IMG/VR virus record: IMGVR_UViG_3300042868_005071
Span: 1-41,149 of that record
Reading direction: 5' to 3' (one strand)
Source of the DNA: a virus
Length of the DNA stretch: 41,149 nucleotides
The translations under genes and the position numbers were made by a program. This document shows positions 1-6,042 of this stretch, in pieces (within the stretch, counting starts at the first letter, position 1; each line of letters starts with the position of its first letter). The notes beneath the pieces were generated by a model. The model had not been told where the DNA came from, made no database searches, and worked only from the letters and a program-made list of their open reading frames with translations.

Positions 1-115
1 CACAAAGTTGAGTATCTTGGGTTAATGCTTGCTTAACTGCTTCAATTGGGTCAACACCTGCGATGATTAGGTTGATCGCTCTTTCTTCTACTGATTTTGA
101 AAACATTGTTGTCAT
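1..115 (-). CDS. Small early protein, N-terminal part (3' end outside window)
   Basis: The start codon is at 115 and the reading frame stays open to the window edge, so only about 38 residues are visible. They match the 68-aa protein at 29021-29227 exactly as far as seen (MTTMFSKSVEERAINLI...). It is the first gene after the promoter at 138-168. I do not recognise a family. The text is consistent with a small, mostly helical cytoplasmic protein. Confidence 0.7.
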   Translation of the reverse strand, partial: MTTMFSKSVEERAINLIIAGVDPIEAVKQALTQDTQLC

Positions 116-137
116 AGCTTGTTTGTTTTTGGTATTA

Positions 138-168
138 CAAAGATAAGGGTAAAAATTAATTGTGCAAG
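138..168 (-). promoter_or_regulatory. Bacteroidetes-type early promoter
   Basis: On the minus strand a CTTG box (165-168) is followed by 19 nt and then TATCTTTG (138-145), matching the TAnnTTTG -7 element. The spacer begins CACAATTAA, shared with the promoters at 4364 and 5866. It points at the small gene starting at 115. Confidence 0.8.
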
Positions 169-175
169 TTTTTTT

Positions 176-931
176 TTAAGAAAGTCCAAAATTATTTTCG
201 TTCTTCTTTCTCATGTACGCTACAAGTGATGGGGTCTTTTCGTAACTGGCTACAAAGTGATCTTTGGAAACGTTATCGAAATACCCTAACTGCGTTCTCA
301 AATCGGTTTCCGTTGGGAACTGATCAAAGAATAACTTACAAGCGTAAGCGCAGGCAGTTGCGTTGTTTCTGAACTCGTCGCTTTCGTCACGGGTTAGAAA
401 TGCGTTGAACATTTGCGAAAGTGATAAACGTTTACTCATTTCGAAACACCATTCACGTTGATCGTTTGAAAGGTTGTAACCGCAGTACTTGTAGATTGCC
501 TCATAGGTAGGCGCACCGAAGTCGTAAAACTTGGTCATGTCCTTGTTTTCTTCGTGGTATTGACGGTAGCTTGAAATGATCCACGCTTTGCGCTGTTCGA
601 TTGGGTAGTTGCGTGTAAGTGTTGTTCCTGAGTGCGTAATCTTTTGCTCTGACTTGTTGAAGCGTACAACGTAGTTCGATACCCATTGCACGATCAATCG
701 AATGGAAGGCTTAAAAGCTTCCATGCTTTCCTTACGTCCGTTCCTTAGTGCTTGCTCGAATTGGTCGGTTGTTAGGTTGGTGTATGTTTCAAGATCTTCC
801 TCTAACGCTTCAACCTGTCGCATGATGTTTTCTCCAACGGTTACGTTGTTGTTGAAGTAATCGTACAGTTTGAGCAGTTGTTTTGTTAGGTATTCCGCTC
901 GGGTTGCTGGTTGCATTTCTTTGATTTTCAT
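176..931 (-). CDS. Putative replication accessory protein (helicase-loader-like), 251 aa
   Basis: It lies 10 nt downstream of the O-like initiator gene, the position held by helicase loaders such as lambda P. The stretch FEQALRNGRKESMEAFKPSI at about residues 58-77, followed by a tryptophan-containing helix, resembles the region of P-like loaders before the F-PS-x-F-x-W motif. No Walker A motif is visible, so it would be a P-type loader and not a DnaC-type ATPase. Function is inferred from position and weak resemblance. The copy at 29288-30043 differs at about five residues. Confidence 0.6.
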   Translation of the reverse strand: MKIKEMQPATRAEYLTKQLLKLYDYFNNNVTVGENIMRQVEALEEDLETYTNLTTDQFEQALRNGRKESMEAFKPSIRLIVQWVSNYVVRFNKSEQKITHSGTTLTRNYPIEQRKAWIISSYRQYHEENKDMTKFYDFGAPTYEAIYKYCGYNLSNDQREWCFEMSKRLSLSQMFNAFLTRDESDEFRNNATACAYACKLFFDQFPTETDLRTQLGYFDNVSKDHFVASYEKTPSLVAYMRKKNENNFGLS

Positions 932-941
932 ATCGTTTTTT

Positions 942-1709
942 TTAAGGTTGTTTTCCGAATTTTCTCTCGACTACCCACTGAGCGATTTCGTCTGCTGTCA
1001 TGTTTCGGGAATCGAGCTTTTGTTCTTTTGGTTTGTTGATCTTGTTCAGGTCAATGCGTTTTATCCAGTGCGCAAAGTGTTTGAATGAATCGGCTTTGAA
1101 GTGATACACTTTTGCTTCAAGTTCTTGATAGTTCACAAAGGTATCGACTGCGGTGCGTATTTGTTCAACCGTGTAATTGGTTGCTTGTTTGAGGTTGTGA
1201 ATGTGCAGTTCTAATTGCTCGTTAATGTACTCTTTGCAATCGCTTGGTTTCAAATTTTGAAATGGCTCTTTAATACTACTACTACTATTAGTAGATTCTT
1301 TATTTTTGATTCTTTCTTCTTTCTTATTTATGTGCACGGATTCGATAAAATTTTTTAATAGCATTTGTTCATTTTCTTTTATCGCATTCGTTTCGAATTG
1401 TGAAATACTAAACGGATTCGCTAAAATTTTTTTATCGAATGTGATTCGAATAATTGGTGCTTGATTCTTCTTTCCTTGCTCTAAAATTGCTATCAATCCC
1501 TTTGTTTGCAAGCCTTCCAAAGTACGGTAATAGGTTGGATTGGATAGGTTCAAATGTGCCGAGGTTGTACGGGTAGGCAACCCGAATAAATCCGATCTAA
1601 GCGTGTTTTGTAGGTTGATAATAACAAACATCAAAGCGATTTCGTTTGTCGTTAACATCCCTTCCTTAATGATCGAATTAAGGCGAAAATTGTAATCGAT
1701 AAGGTTCAT
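942..1709 (-). CDS. Replication initiator, lambda O-like, variant 1 (255 aa)
   Basis: Residues 1 to about 95 look like a winged-helix DNA-binding domain (TTNEIALMFVIINL, then a recognition-like stretch LNLSNPTYYRTLEGLQTKGLI). A low-complexity charged linker with KKEERIKNKEST follows. The C-terminal part from about residue 148 (PFQNLKPSDCKEYINEQL...) is shared with the initiator at 30821-31606, whose N-terminal half is unrelated. AT-rich repeats lie inside the gene at 1337-1453, as the lambda origin lies inside gene O. It probably binds its internal origin and recruits the replicative helicase through the downstream gene. The family assignment is inferred from architecture. Confidence 0.7.
   Translation of the reverse strand: MNLIDYNFRLNSIIKEGMLTTNEIALMFVIINLQNTLRSDLFGLPTRTTSAHLNLSNPTYYRTLEGLQTKGLIAILEQGKKNQAPIIRITFDKKILANPFSISQFETNAIKENEQMLLKNFIESVHINKKEERIKNKESTNSSSSIKEPFQNLKPSDCKEYINEQLELHIHNLKQATNYTVEQIRTAVDTFVNYQELEAKVYHFKADSFKHFAHWIKRIDLNKINKPKEQKLDSRNMTADEIAQWVVERKFGKQP
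1337..1453. repeat. Iteron-like repeats inside initiator gene: candidate origin (copy 1)
   Basis: CGGATTCGATAAAATTTTTT (1337-1356) recurs with one change at 1413-1432, and inverted forms of the ATTCGA/TCGAAT core lie at 1378-1398 and 1432-1450. The tract is very AT-rich. It sits between the DNA-binding and C-terminal halves of the initiator, where lambdoid phages place their origin. Origin function is inferred. Confidence 0.55.
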
Positions 1710-1777
1710 AAATAATTAACCCCCTAAATGGAATGCAGAGACAGTGCAAACCAAATAGAGGGCTTTATGTTGTTGAA

Positions 1778-1796
1778 ACCGATCTGTCTCATCGGT
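1778..1796 (-). other. Leader hairpin of the initiator transcript (copy 1)
   Basis: The minus-strand leader contains ACCGAT, a 7-nt loop, and ATCGGT shortly after the putative start of transcription from the promoter at 1811. The remaining leader (1710-1777) holds no gene that I can see. Copy 2 has a hairpin of different sequence in the corresponding place (31681-31698). Confidence 0.5.
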
Positions 1797-1810
1797 GTAT
1801 TAATCTGCTT

Positions 1811-1841
1811 CAAAGATAGCATGATTTGTTTAATAAGCGAA
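1811..1841 (-). promoter_or_regulatory. Candidate promoter for initiator variant 1
   Basis: A perfect TATCTTTG -7 element lies at 1811-1818. At the usual 19-nt spacing the upstream box is TTCG, a poor match to TTTG. It is the only good candidate upstream of the gene starting at 1709 and would give a leader of roughly 95 nt. Confidence 0.55.
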
Positions 1842-1879
1842 ATAAATGTGCGCCAATAAATGAGTTAGCAAACATAAAA

Positions 1880-2086
1880 TTATTCCACACGCCTTTTCAA
1901 TTTAACTTCGTATATATTAGCGGTCTGTATTTTATATTTACCTATTTGTAATCTGTAATCAAAGTATGGTTCTTTTTTAATTGAAAAGGCTTCCCACCCC
2001 TCTCTACCAAATTCATTCAAAATATCATCACAGGTTTTATCACTATTTCGTTCTACTTTGAATTCTTCTGTTTTATATTCCCACAT
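1880..2086 (-). CDS. DUF4177-like small protein (68 aa)
   Basis: The protein begins MWEYK, has ILNEFGREGWEAFSI in the middle and ends YEVKLKRRV. That is the usual layout of short DUF4177 proteins: a beta strand, the LNxxGxEGWE motif, then a closing strand ending in LKR. Function unknown. It is present only in copy 1. In copy 2 the interval between the neighbouring genes is about 300 bp shorter and lacks it. Probably a replaceable early accessory gene. Confidence 0.75.
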   Translation of the reverse strand: MWEYKTEEFKVERNSDKTCDDILNEFGREGWEAFSIKKEPYFDYRLQIGKYKIQTANIYEVKLKRRVE

Positions 2087-2130
2087 AATTTTTCGTTTTT
2101 AAATTCGCAACTAAATCAATCTCGATACCG

Positions 2131-2340
2131 TTACGATCCACAACCAAAACATTCAAAGTTTGAATCGGTCGGACGTTCGGGATATTCAACCGAGCGAAGC
2201 AGTTGCTTAATTTCGCTGATCTCCTGACGTAGCACCATTTCTTCGTCACATAGTTGCCCCGTTAATTGGTTTTCGAGGTAACTCATTTTCCATTTCAAGG
2301 ATTCAATGTCCTGTTTGTTCTGTGGTTTCTGATATTTCAT
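2131..2340 (-). CDS. Hypothetical protein with C-terminal CxxC (69 aa)
   Basis: I chose the ATG at 2340 (MKYQKPQNKQDIE...) because a longer reading frame would lie mostly inside the preceding gene. The predicted protein has a helical, possibly coiled-coil middle (LKWKMSYLENQL to LRQEISEIKQLL) and ends FECFGCGS, with two cysteines that could bind metal as a dimer. It overlaps the end of the preceding gene by 38 nt. No family recognised. Confidence 0.6.
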   Translation of the reverse strand: MKYQKPQNKQDIESLKWKMSYLENQLTGQLCDEEMVLRQEISEIKQLLRSVEYPERPTDSNFECFGCGS

Positions 2341-2671
2341 TTTGTGTTTGATTAAATTGTTCTTCGATTTGATTAAGCACGTCTTCCAGTACTGCCATTT
2401 GTGCAGGATGCCACGTAGCGAGCGCACCCGTAACGGCATCAATGCCTCGGCTTATTTGCATCATTAACTCCTCATCCTCACCCCAAAACGCTACGGATAA
2501 CGTATTGAGGTAAACTGACAAATCTTGCTCTAAAAGGTTCAATCTGTTCTTTAATGATTGACGGTAGGCCTTGGTGCGTTTTAGGTCGTCCAATGTTTCC
2601 GCAAGGGCTTGCATCAACACAACGGCACGGGTAATCGCTAACTGTTCTTTGGTTGGGTCGGGGTAGTTCAT
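2303..2671 (-). CDS. Hypothetical helical protein (122 aa)
   Basis: The protein is largely alpha-helical with heptad-like stretches (QALAETLDDLKRT, LKNRLNLLEQDL, VLEDVLNQIEEQF). Its start overlaps the stop of the preceding gene by 4 nt, so it belongs to the same early operon. The copy 2 version differs at four residues. No family recognised. Confidence 0.65.
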   Translation of the reverse strand: MNYPDPTKEQLAITRAVVLMQALAETLDDLKRTKAYRQSLKNRLNLLEQDLSVYLNTLSVAFWGEDEELMMQISRGIDAVTGALATWHPAQMAVLEDVLNQIEEQFNQTQNEISETTEQTGH

Positions 2672-2940
2672 AGTGCAGTGTAGTTGTATGTTTTTGAAAG
2701 TTCGAACCCTACACGGTTGATCAGGTGCATGGCTTGGAGTGCCTTGTAAAAGTCTTTGTGCTCAATGCACTGGGAACGCAATCGGTACAAGCGTTGCATA
2801 CGATGGTTTAAAATGTCGAATCTCGATACCCTTGAAAGGTCGATTTTCTTTGCCGTATATTCAGCGTTAACGTGTACTTCCATGGCTTTAAGTTTAATAC
2901 CTTGAATGAAGTCGATTAGTTGTTGTGGGCTTGTTCTCAT
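2668..2940 (-). CDS. Hypothetical basic helical protein (90 aa)
   Basis: Start overlaps the stop of the preceding gene by 4 nt. The sequence is rich in basic and hydrophobic residues with predicted helices (QQLIDFIQGIKLKAMEVHVNAEY, FYKALQAMHLINRV). The right edge of the identical island falls inside this gene: the C-terminal part differs in nucleotide sequence between the copies while the protein differs at one residue. No family recognised. Confidence 0.65.
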   Translation of the reverse strand: MRTSPQQLIDFIQGIKLKAMEVHVNAEYTAKKIDLSRVSRFDILNHRMQRLYRLRSQCIEHKDFYKALQAMHLINRVGFELSKTYNYTAL

Positions 2941-3410
2941 TTCATTGTTACTTTTAAGGTTGTTGTACTTCTTTTGATTGGTGGGGTAATGGTAATTATT
3001 TCACCGTTTGCATCCACGATGTTTTCGGGCTTGGTCAGTGATCGCAACCACTTCTCACGGGCTTTCAGCATTTCGGTTGTACGTTCTACGTTCTCCTTCA
3101 AAATAATCCATTCGATGTCGTTGCAACTCTCGTAGTCGTACTTCACACCCATTTCGGAAGTTGTGGCCACCGCTCCAAACATTTCAGCCGTTTTCCCGTG
3201 CTTTTCCTGCTCATTGATTGCAAGGTATTGGGTATCGGTTAAAGTCTGCTCTAAGGCCTTAATAATCATGCGTGCTTTGATTGCAAACTCCAACGGGTTG
3301 ATATTACCCTCTTCTATTTGAATGCGAAATTCTTGGTGCATCAATTCCACCTGCTCCCTTCCAGTAACAGAAGAAAGCAGGTTGTTTGATTGGGTTATGA
3401 TATTATCCAT
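2937..3410 (-). CDS. Hypothetical early protein (157 aa)
   Basis: The ATG at 3410 (MDNIITQSNNLLSS...) is preferred over an in-frame ATG 48 nt upstream, because it gives an 8-nt overlap with the preceding gene and drops a basic tail encoded over that gene. The protein is helical with a long ENVERTTEMLKAREKWLRSL segment and ends in a beta-rich, lysine-rich tail. It sits in the operon with the ERF recombinase, so a role in DNA metabolism is possible but unproven. Confidence 0.6.
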   Translation of the reverse strand: MDNIITQSNNLLSSVTGREQVELMHQEFRIQIEEGNINPLEFAIKARMIIKALEQTLTDTQYLAINEQEKHGKTAEMFGAVATTSEMGVKYDYESCNDIEWIILKENVERTTEMLKAREKWLRSLTKPENIVDANGEIITITPPIKRSTTTLKVTMK

Positions 3411-3744
3411 TGGCTTGCGTTTTAATTTGAAGTTTGTAGAATGGGTGGAAACGTCCATGGGTTTCGAATTGTTGTTTTCTGAATTCCTTTACTCGCTCCC
3501 AATAGGGCATTTCTTTATTTCTTAAAATATTGAAACGTTCATTATGGTAATCTCTTGCTTCTTTAATTTTTTCAAAGCTTCGTTTCTTTTGATCTTCAAG
3601 ATATTCAGCCTCTTTTTTAAGGTTGTACTTTCGAGCGTAATAAGAAATTAATCCAGGATTCATTTCCAACATACTTGCAAGGTCAACGTTTTTAATCTTT
3701 GAATAAAGTTCAATGATTACTTTGATTTTGTCTTCGTGTGTCAT
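3403..3744 (-). CDS. Hypothetical HTH-containing protein (113 aa)
   Basis: The ATG at 3744 overlaps the ERF stop codon as ATGA and is preferred to the TTG 6 nt upstream. Residues 5 to about 45 read like a helix-turn-helix (KIKVIIELYSKIKNVDLASM, then NPGLISYYARKYNL), similar to resolvase or transposase HTH units. The remainder is a charged helix. Possibly a DNA-binding partner of the recombinase. No named family assigned. Confidence 0.6.
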   Translation of the reverse strand: MTHEDKIKVIIELYSKIKNVDLASMLEMNPGLISYYARKYNLKKEAEYLEDQKKRSFEKIKEARDYHNERFNILRNKEMPYWERVKEFRKQQFETHGRFHPFYKLQIKTQANG

Positions 3745-4346
3745 GCCCAATCCTTTCCAGTATCTTTTTTGAATTGAGCCTTAACCTCGGAAGTAATGCG
3801 ATAGTGCGCTTCCAACTTCTTGCATAGTTCAGGGTCGGTTTCGTGAAGTTCCAATAACTTTGAGTACTTTTCAGCGGTGAATGGTTGCAGTTCGTCAGCC
3901 TTTGCAAACTTTGGAGCGGATTCTTTTTTGCTCTGAACCTTGTTAATGTCGGCCGTTGTACGTAGGTTAGTTGCACCATTCGCGTCGTCATCTTCTTGAA
4001 TTACACCGAAACAAGCGGACAAACTGTAACGACGGGCATACGTCAACGCACTGCCGTATCCGTGTGGGTCGTTTTTAGGCGCAGGAACGAACGTAATACC
4101 GTTGCTCATAGTTTCTCCCGATTCGTGGATAATAAGCGTTTCTACGCCAACTCCACCCTCTAATCGATGAATGATTTGTGAGTAGGTTAAACCGTTCTCG
4201 TTTAACGGCTTCTTGATTGCATCCGTAACGCTCGCAAGGTCTGCGTATTTGTTGCGGAAGTGAGGGTTGGTACTGTCTTTTGTAGCACCTTCGATTTGGG
4301 CGGTTGCTTTAACCAAAGCTTTCGCCAAGTTCTTGATGTTTTCCAT
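3741..4346 (-). CDS. erf: ERF-family single-strand annealing recombinase (201 aa)
   Basis: The ERF family hallmark is clear: residues 96-120 contain GYGSALTYARRYSL followed by EDDDAN, preceded by a conserved NPHFRNKYADLASV segment at 27-40. ERF proteins form rings that anneal complementary single strands and support phage recombination and genome circularisation. An in-frame GTG at 4364 gives a longer frame, but it lies inside the -7 promoter element (4364-4371). The ATG at 4346 is therefore the start. It is the first gene of its operon. Its nucleotide sequence is identical in copy 2. Confidence 0.9.
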   Translation of the reverse strand: MENIKNLAKALVKATAQIEGATKDSTNPHFRNKYADLASVTDAIKKPLNENGLTYSQIIHRLEGGVGVETLIIHESGETMSNGITFVPAPKNDPHGYGSALTYARRYSLSACFGVIQEDDDANGATNLRTTADINKVQSKKESAPKFAKADELQPFTAEKYSKLLELHETDPELCKKLEAHYRITSEVKAQFKKDTGKDWA

Positions 4347-4363
4347 AATTTTGTTTTGGTTCA

Positions 4364-4394
4364 CAAATATACAAATGAAAGTTAATTGTGCAAA
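4364..4394 (-). promoter_or_regulatory. Bacteroidetes-type promoter for the ERF operon
   Basis: TTTG at 4391-4394, a 19-nt spacer beginning CACAATTAA, and TATATTTG at 4364-4371: a complete match to the Bacteroidetes consensus. Expected start of transcription is near 4357, about 11 nt before the ERF ATG. Confidence 0.88.
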
Positions 4395-4402
4395 CTATTT
4401 TT

Positions 4403-4855
4403 TTAGTCTTTACGATATGGCACGTAGGCGGTGCGGTTTCCGATCTTGGTTGCACGTAAAATTTGCTTACGGTTTCCCGTCTTTGCGTAACTGATATGCA
4501 CCCAGTCAGGCTCTTGCTTAGTGCCGAACTCCCAAATGATTTGATCGAACTCGGGTAGCTTGCAGGCTTCCTCGAATAGGTGGAAGTTCGATGTGTTTAA
4601 CGCTTCCATATCGATTGCCTCACCTTTGCAGTGCTGTGAACTTTTGCTTCCTCCAATGGCTCGGTTAAGGTCGGGGGAACGGTAGAAGGAACTTACTCGG
4701 ATTGCACCAAGGATTTCGCGTAAAGGTTCGAATACCTTTTCAGCGGTTAGCTTCATGGTTTCAACCGTTGCTTCGTTTGGCGTGTTGTTGATTCCTAAAC
4801 GTGTGGCCGTGTTGCTCTTTGTGGCTTCGGTTAGTGTAATGTGTTTGCTAATCAT
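4403..4855 (-). CDS. Peptidase M15-type endolysin (150 aa)
   Basis: This is a single-domain zinc peptidase of the M15 D-Ala-D-Ala carboxypeptidase/VanY-like group. SSFYRSPDLNRAIGG (55-69) is the family's substrate-loop motif. H75 and D82 in QHCKGEAIDM and H120 in DWVHISY fit the zinc-binding triad. It has no signal peptide, so export would need a holin, and holin-like genes lie at 6025-6547. It is separated from them by a terminator and is transcribed with the early-type small genes, which is unusual for a lysis gene. Confidence 0.88.
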   Translation of the reverse strand: MISKHITLTEATKSNTATRLGINNTPNEATVETMKLTAEKVFEPLREILGAIRVSSFYRSPDLNRAIGGSKSSQHCKGEAIDMEALNTSNFHLFEEACKLPEFDQIIWEFGTKQEPDWVHISYAKTGNRKQILRATKIGNRTAYVPYRKD

Positions 4856-5061
4856 AAAAAGAATTTAGTTAGTTTTATCAAGGTTTGTTGATCGCAGTAC
4901 CCCGTGTTAATTACCTTTCGGTAAGTTGGTGGGCTAACTGGTAATCTATGTACGGATATTTTCCGTTCGTTCCTGATTTGCTCCCATCGTTGTGCTAAGG
5001 CCGTGGAAACCAAGGGGCGTGCAGGTTTACGCCCCCGTTTGATTTGTTTAATTTCTCGCAT
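4852..5061 (-). CDS. Small basic putative DNA-binding protein (69 aa)
   Basis: It begins with a basic KRGRKPARP patch like an AT-hook, then has a segment (QIRNERKISVHRLPVSPPTYRKVINTG, then DQQTLIKLTKFF) that resembles a divergent Cro/C1-type helix-turn-helix. It sits between promoters in the early region and could be a phage transcription regulator. The start overlaps the preceding stop by one base. Assignment is from composition and layout only. Confidence 0.55.
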   Translation of the reverse strand: MREIKQIKRGRKPARPLVSTALAQRWEQIRNERKISVHRLPVSPPTYRKVINTGYCDQQTLIKLTKFFL

Positions 5062-5435
5062 TATTTGAAATAACTAAATATGACTGAATAGTTTTCTACC
5101 GTGTTGAAATTCATTTTGAAACTGATTGCTACACCGATTCCAATTTGCTCGCTGAAACTTGCATCGGTAACGCACAACTCTGAATTTTTAAGGTCCCATC
5201 GGATTACCTCGTTAAGCAATTCTCCAACGTGGCGGTCTTCGTGGTCAATGTAACCCCTCAGGTGTTTGAAGATTGTAATTACATCGTTGAAAATGTAATG
5301 GCTTACGGGGTCGCACATATTCTCGGAATGTGCGTGGCCAATAAAGATGTCCCAACCGCAGGAAATAGTGTCAGGTGCTAACTTCCAAAAGCGCAAAGCG
5401 TCAACTGGAAATTGTTTTTCGTTCATTGTTTTCAT
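5061..5435 (-). CDS. Hypothetical protein (124 aa)
   Basis: The ATG at 5435 (MKTMNEKQFPVDALRF...) follows the stop of the small membrane protein by one base. A longer frame to 5480 would run over that gene. An alternative start is the ATG at 5426. The protein has IFIGHAHSENMCD and HLRGYIDHEDRHVGELL, with several histidines, but no pattern I can assign. Sequence identical in copy 2. Confidence 0.6.
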   Translation of the reverse strand: MKTMNEKQFPVDALRFWKLAPDTISCGWDIFIGHAHSENMCDPVSHYIFNDVITIFKHLRGYIDHEDRHVGELLNEVIRWDLKNSELCVTDASFSEQIGIGVAISFKMNFNTVENYSVIFSYFK

Positions 5436-5436
5436 A

Positions 5437-5577
5437 TTATTTGGATTTTTTAGTTTCGATTCTTTTGGAAATGTAGCCACCGATAAACACCATGTAAATA
5501 ATTGTAAATGGGTTTTTGGTTAGGAAGAAAACGTAAAGCATTACGATTCCCCAAATTGTTGTTTGTGTTTTGTTCAT
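5437..5577 (-). CDS. Small single- or two-pass membrane protein (46 aa)
   Basis: The frame reads MNKTQTTIWGIVMLYVFFL, then TKNPFTIIYMVFIGGYI, and ends SKRIETKKSK. That gives two hydrophobic stretches with a short turn and a basic cytoplasmic tail. I chose this frame over a 72-aa competing frame (5450-5668), which is rich in Asn, Gln and Arg and looks like a shadow. It abuts the next gene by one base. It could be a holin-like or host-envelope-modifying protein. No family recognised. Confidence 0.7.
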   Translation of the reverse strand: MNKTQTTIWGIVMLYVFFLTKNPFTIIYMVFIGGYISKRIETKKSK

Positions 5578-5627
5578 CTTGTTTTTGGTTTGTTTGTGCG
5601 TTACGGATGCGCACCCCCCGTTTTGTT

Positions 5628-5843
5628 TTATAGTTGAAATCCTGATTTGATAAACCCATTTCCATCAATTACAATTTGACTTCCGTCGTTCATAATTTTG
5701 GTATCAAATACCTCGGTCATTTCTTGTCCGTAAAATGAATAGTTAATTTGAACAAGTTGAAAAGCTACAATGCCTGCCTGTAAAAATTCAGCATCTGTGT
5801 TTTCTACTCTTGTAAATTTCTTGGTTGTAATTGCTGTTTTCAT
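5628..5843 (-). CDS. Hypothetical protein (71 aa)
   Basis: The ATG at 5843 (MKTAITTKKFTRVENTD...) lies just downstream of the promoter at 5866-5896. Longer frames start upstream of that promoter and are rejected. The protein ends in a beta-rich segment (DTKIMNDGSQIVIDGNGFIKSGFQL). It is the first gene of the operon that runs to the endolysin. The left edge of the identical island falls inside it. No family recognised. Confidence 0.65.
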   Translation of the reverse strand: MKTAITTKKFTRVENTDAEFLQAGIVAFQLVQINYSFYGQEMTEVFDTKIMNDGSQIVIDGNGFIKSGFQL

Positions 5844-5865
5844 AGTGTGCTTCTCTTTGGTATTA

Positions 5866-5896
5866 CAAAGATAGACATGAAATTTAATTGTGCAAA
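5866..5896 (-). promoter_or_regulatory. Bacteroidetes-type promoter
   Basis: TTTG (5893-5896), 19 nt beginning CACAATTAAA, and TATCTTTG (5866-5873) on the minus strand. It drives the gene starting at 5843. The TTGCACAATTAA upstream box is shared with the promoters at 138 and 4364. Confidence 0.88.
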
Positions 5897-5935
5897 CTTT
5901 TTCAGAAAAAAAATGAAACTTTTTTTTGAACGCAT

Positions 5936-5962
5936 AAAAAAACCCCCGATTTCTCAGGGGTT
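5936..5962 (-). terminator. Rho-independent terminator ending the late operon and the small RNA
   Basis: Minus strand: AACCCC, a short loop, GGGG(G)TT and then a run of T. It closes the block of virion and lysis genes and would also end a transcript started from the promoter at 6012-6042. Confidence 0.9.
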
Positions 5963-6005
5963 CAACCAAAAATTAAACTACGAAAACAACGCAAAAACGT
6001 GGCTT
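5936..6005 (-). ncRNA. Candidate phage small RNA, about 70 nt
   Basis: The segment between a good promoter (6012-6042) and a strong terminator (5936-5962) has no start codon followed by a usable frame. It begins near GCGCAAGCCACG, can form a CGCAA/TTGCG hairpin, has an unpaired U-rich middle, and ends in the terminator hairpin: the layout of a trans-acting bacterial small RNA. Bases 5928-6022 are identical in copy 2, while the coding sequence immediately upstream is heavily diverged. Target unknown. Confidence 0.6.
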
Positions 6006-6011
6006 GCGCTA

Positions 6012-6042
6012 CAAAGATACGACTTTATTTGTTCTCGTCAAC
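6012..6042 (-). promoter_or_regulatory. Promoter inside the end of the holin-like gene, driving the small RNA
   Basis: GTTG at 6039-6042, a 19-nt spacer, and TATCTTTG at 6012-6019. The spacer does not carry the CACAATTAA box of the early promoters. It overlaps the stop codon of the gene at 6025-6276. Spacing and -7 element are preserved in copy 2 even though the spacer sequence is diverged. Confidence 0.75.

Larger units (their letters stand above)
2828..5742. repeat. 2.9-kb island identical to 32428-35342
   Basis: By eye I find no difference between this block and 32428-35342, including at third codon positions of eight genes. Just outside the block, differences begin at once: bases 2821-2827 differ at most positions, and 5743 and 5747 are substituted. 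The edges fall inside genes (the 90-aa gene at 2668-2940 and the 71-aa gene at 5628-5843), which is expected of homologous recombination or assembly collapse and not of a mobile element. Confidence 0.85.

Noticed and set aside
870-1088. Plus-strand open frames across the window
   Set aside because: They lie antisense to well-supported minus-strand genes, mirror them in both copies, and contain no recognisable domains.
1869-1876. Another TAnnTTTG element (TATGTTTG)
   Set aside because: No TTTG-like box at 19-20 nt; it lies at the end of the DUF4177-like gene without a clear downstream target.
3741-4364. GTG start at 4364 for the ERF gene
   Set aside because: The GTG lies within the -7 promoter element, so it would be upstream of the transcript start.
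5450-5668. A 72-aa open frame
   Set aside because: It overlaps the 46-aa membrane gene in another frame, has unusual composition (many N, Q and R), and would run through the start of the next gene.
2828-5742. Mobile element as the cause of the identical island
   Set aside because: No transposase, terminal inverted repeats or target duplications; the edges are inside genes and the flanking genes match in both copies.
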